A DNA stretch of 64,000 nt from NCBI RefSeq assembly GCF_021155765.1, contig NC_060105.1, positions 3,286,001 to 3,350,000 of the forward strand. Reading direction: 5' to 3'. Below, one piece after another: positions 63,558-64,000 of this stretch. The translations under genes and the position numbers were made by a program. This stretch comes from Diprion similis. Lineage: Eukaryota; Arthropoda; Insecta; Hymenoptera; Diprionidae. Within the stretch, counting starts at the first letter, position 1, and each line of letters opens with the position of its first letter. A model generated the notes under the pieces. The model did no database searches, had not been told where the DNA came from, and was given only the letters and a program-made list of their open reading frames with translations.

Positions 63558-64000
63558 GTTCGTTGATACAGATTGCTTGTGGATTATGTAGCCGCGAGAG
63601 AGAAAGAGATCATCTCCGTTTTATTATGAATATGACTAATTGCATCCGTAGCTACTTGACGGGCACGGCGATTTTAATTTTTTAACTATTCAGAAATAGT
63701 TATTTCTTCTTTTTTTTCTATACCTCACACTATATCTCGTCCTATGATTCGGAATTACGTATCTTTGTCCCTTTCCAGTGACGATTTTTTTCTGCTAAGA
63801 ATAGTGCTGATCTCGATTAGGTTTTTATTTTTTCCCGCTCGTCTAATTACTCGTAATGATCTTTCTCTGTGTTTGTTTTTTCTACCAAATACATAATACG
63901 GAGATCAATAAGGGGTATGAGAAAAAATAAATAAAATCACATGAATCGAGAGCAGCGAATTGGCTCGCAGAGTCAGAACACAAACACGAATAGAAACACA
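63558..64000 (+). other. ftz: Start of probable ftz intron 1 (continues past window)
   Basis: After YPWM and the residues KSGYAN, the reading frame loses Hox character and becomes an unremarkable peptide ending at 63685. That fits intron sequence between the hexapeptide and homeobox exons. The proposed donor is AACG|GTTCGT at 63557/63558. It keeps GT and the +5 G but lacks the purine at +3, so another donor nearby is possible. The stretch contains a GA tract at 63596-63609 and T-rich DNA after 63700. No acceptor or homeobox is seen before the window ends. Confidence 0.6.

Overview
The window looks like insect nuclear DNA, most probably from a holometabolous insect. Hymenoptera is a guess from base composition and Hox gene architecture, not something the sequence proves. 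Only one protein-coding gene can be recognised: the first coding exon of a Hox-class gene at 62942-63557 (+). It carries an N-terminal SSxYFxN-like Hox motif, a YPWM hexapeptide and an LXXLL box. YPWM and LXXLL together point to fushi tarazu (ftz), the Hox3/4-6 region segmentation gene between Scr and Antp. The homeobox exon lies beyond the right edge of the window.

The other ~62.9 kb, all upstream of ftz, has no recognisable gene, tRNA or rRNA. Many open frames of 60-249 codons occur on both strands. They lie in GC-rich or low-complexity stretches, overlap one another antisense and match no family I know. If the cluster has the usual insect order and a single transcription direction, this interval is the Antp side of ftz. 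In Drosophila that kind of interval holds long-range control DNA for Scr, ftz and Antp plus an insulator (inference here).

Layout. 1-4.4 kb: pyrimidine tracts, a CGCAT repeat and a GA tract. 4403-4586: a small TA-flanked inverted-repeat element. 4.6-17.7 kb: alternating GC islands and AT-rich DNA, a Hox/PBC consensus site at 12452, a 22-C run and a G-rich minisatellite. 17.7-31.5 kb: mixed intergenic DNA with microsatellites and two splice-acceptor-like tracts. 31516-31836: a foldback element with ~95-bp arms. 34209-34409: a hAT-like miniature element with an 8-bp target duplication. 40228-40297: a 70-nt microRNA-like hairpin whose G-U wobbles favour the + strand. 40.3-61.7 kb: further gene-free DNA, with a polypyrimidine/AG|GT junction at 58042. 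61.75-62.94 kb: ftz 5' flank with GAGA tracts and an exact Hox/PBC-type site. 63558-64000: start of ftz intron 1.

The strongest items for follow-up are the ftz protein that retains both cofactor motifs, the hairpin at 40.2 kb, and the miniature transposons inside a Hox interval.
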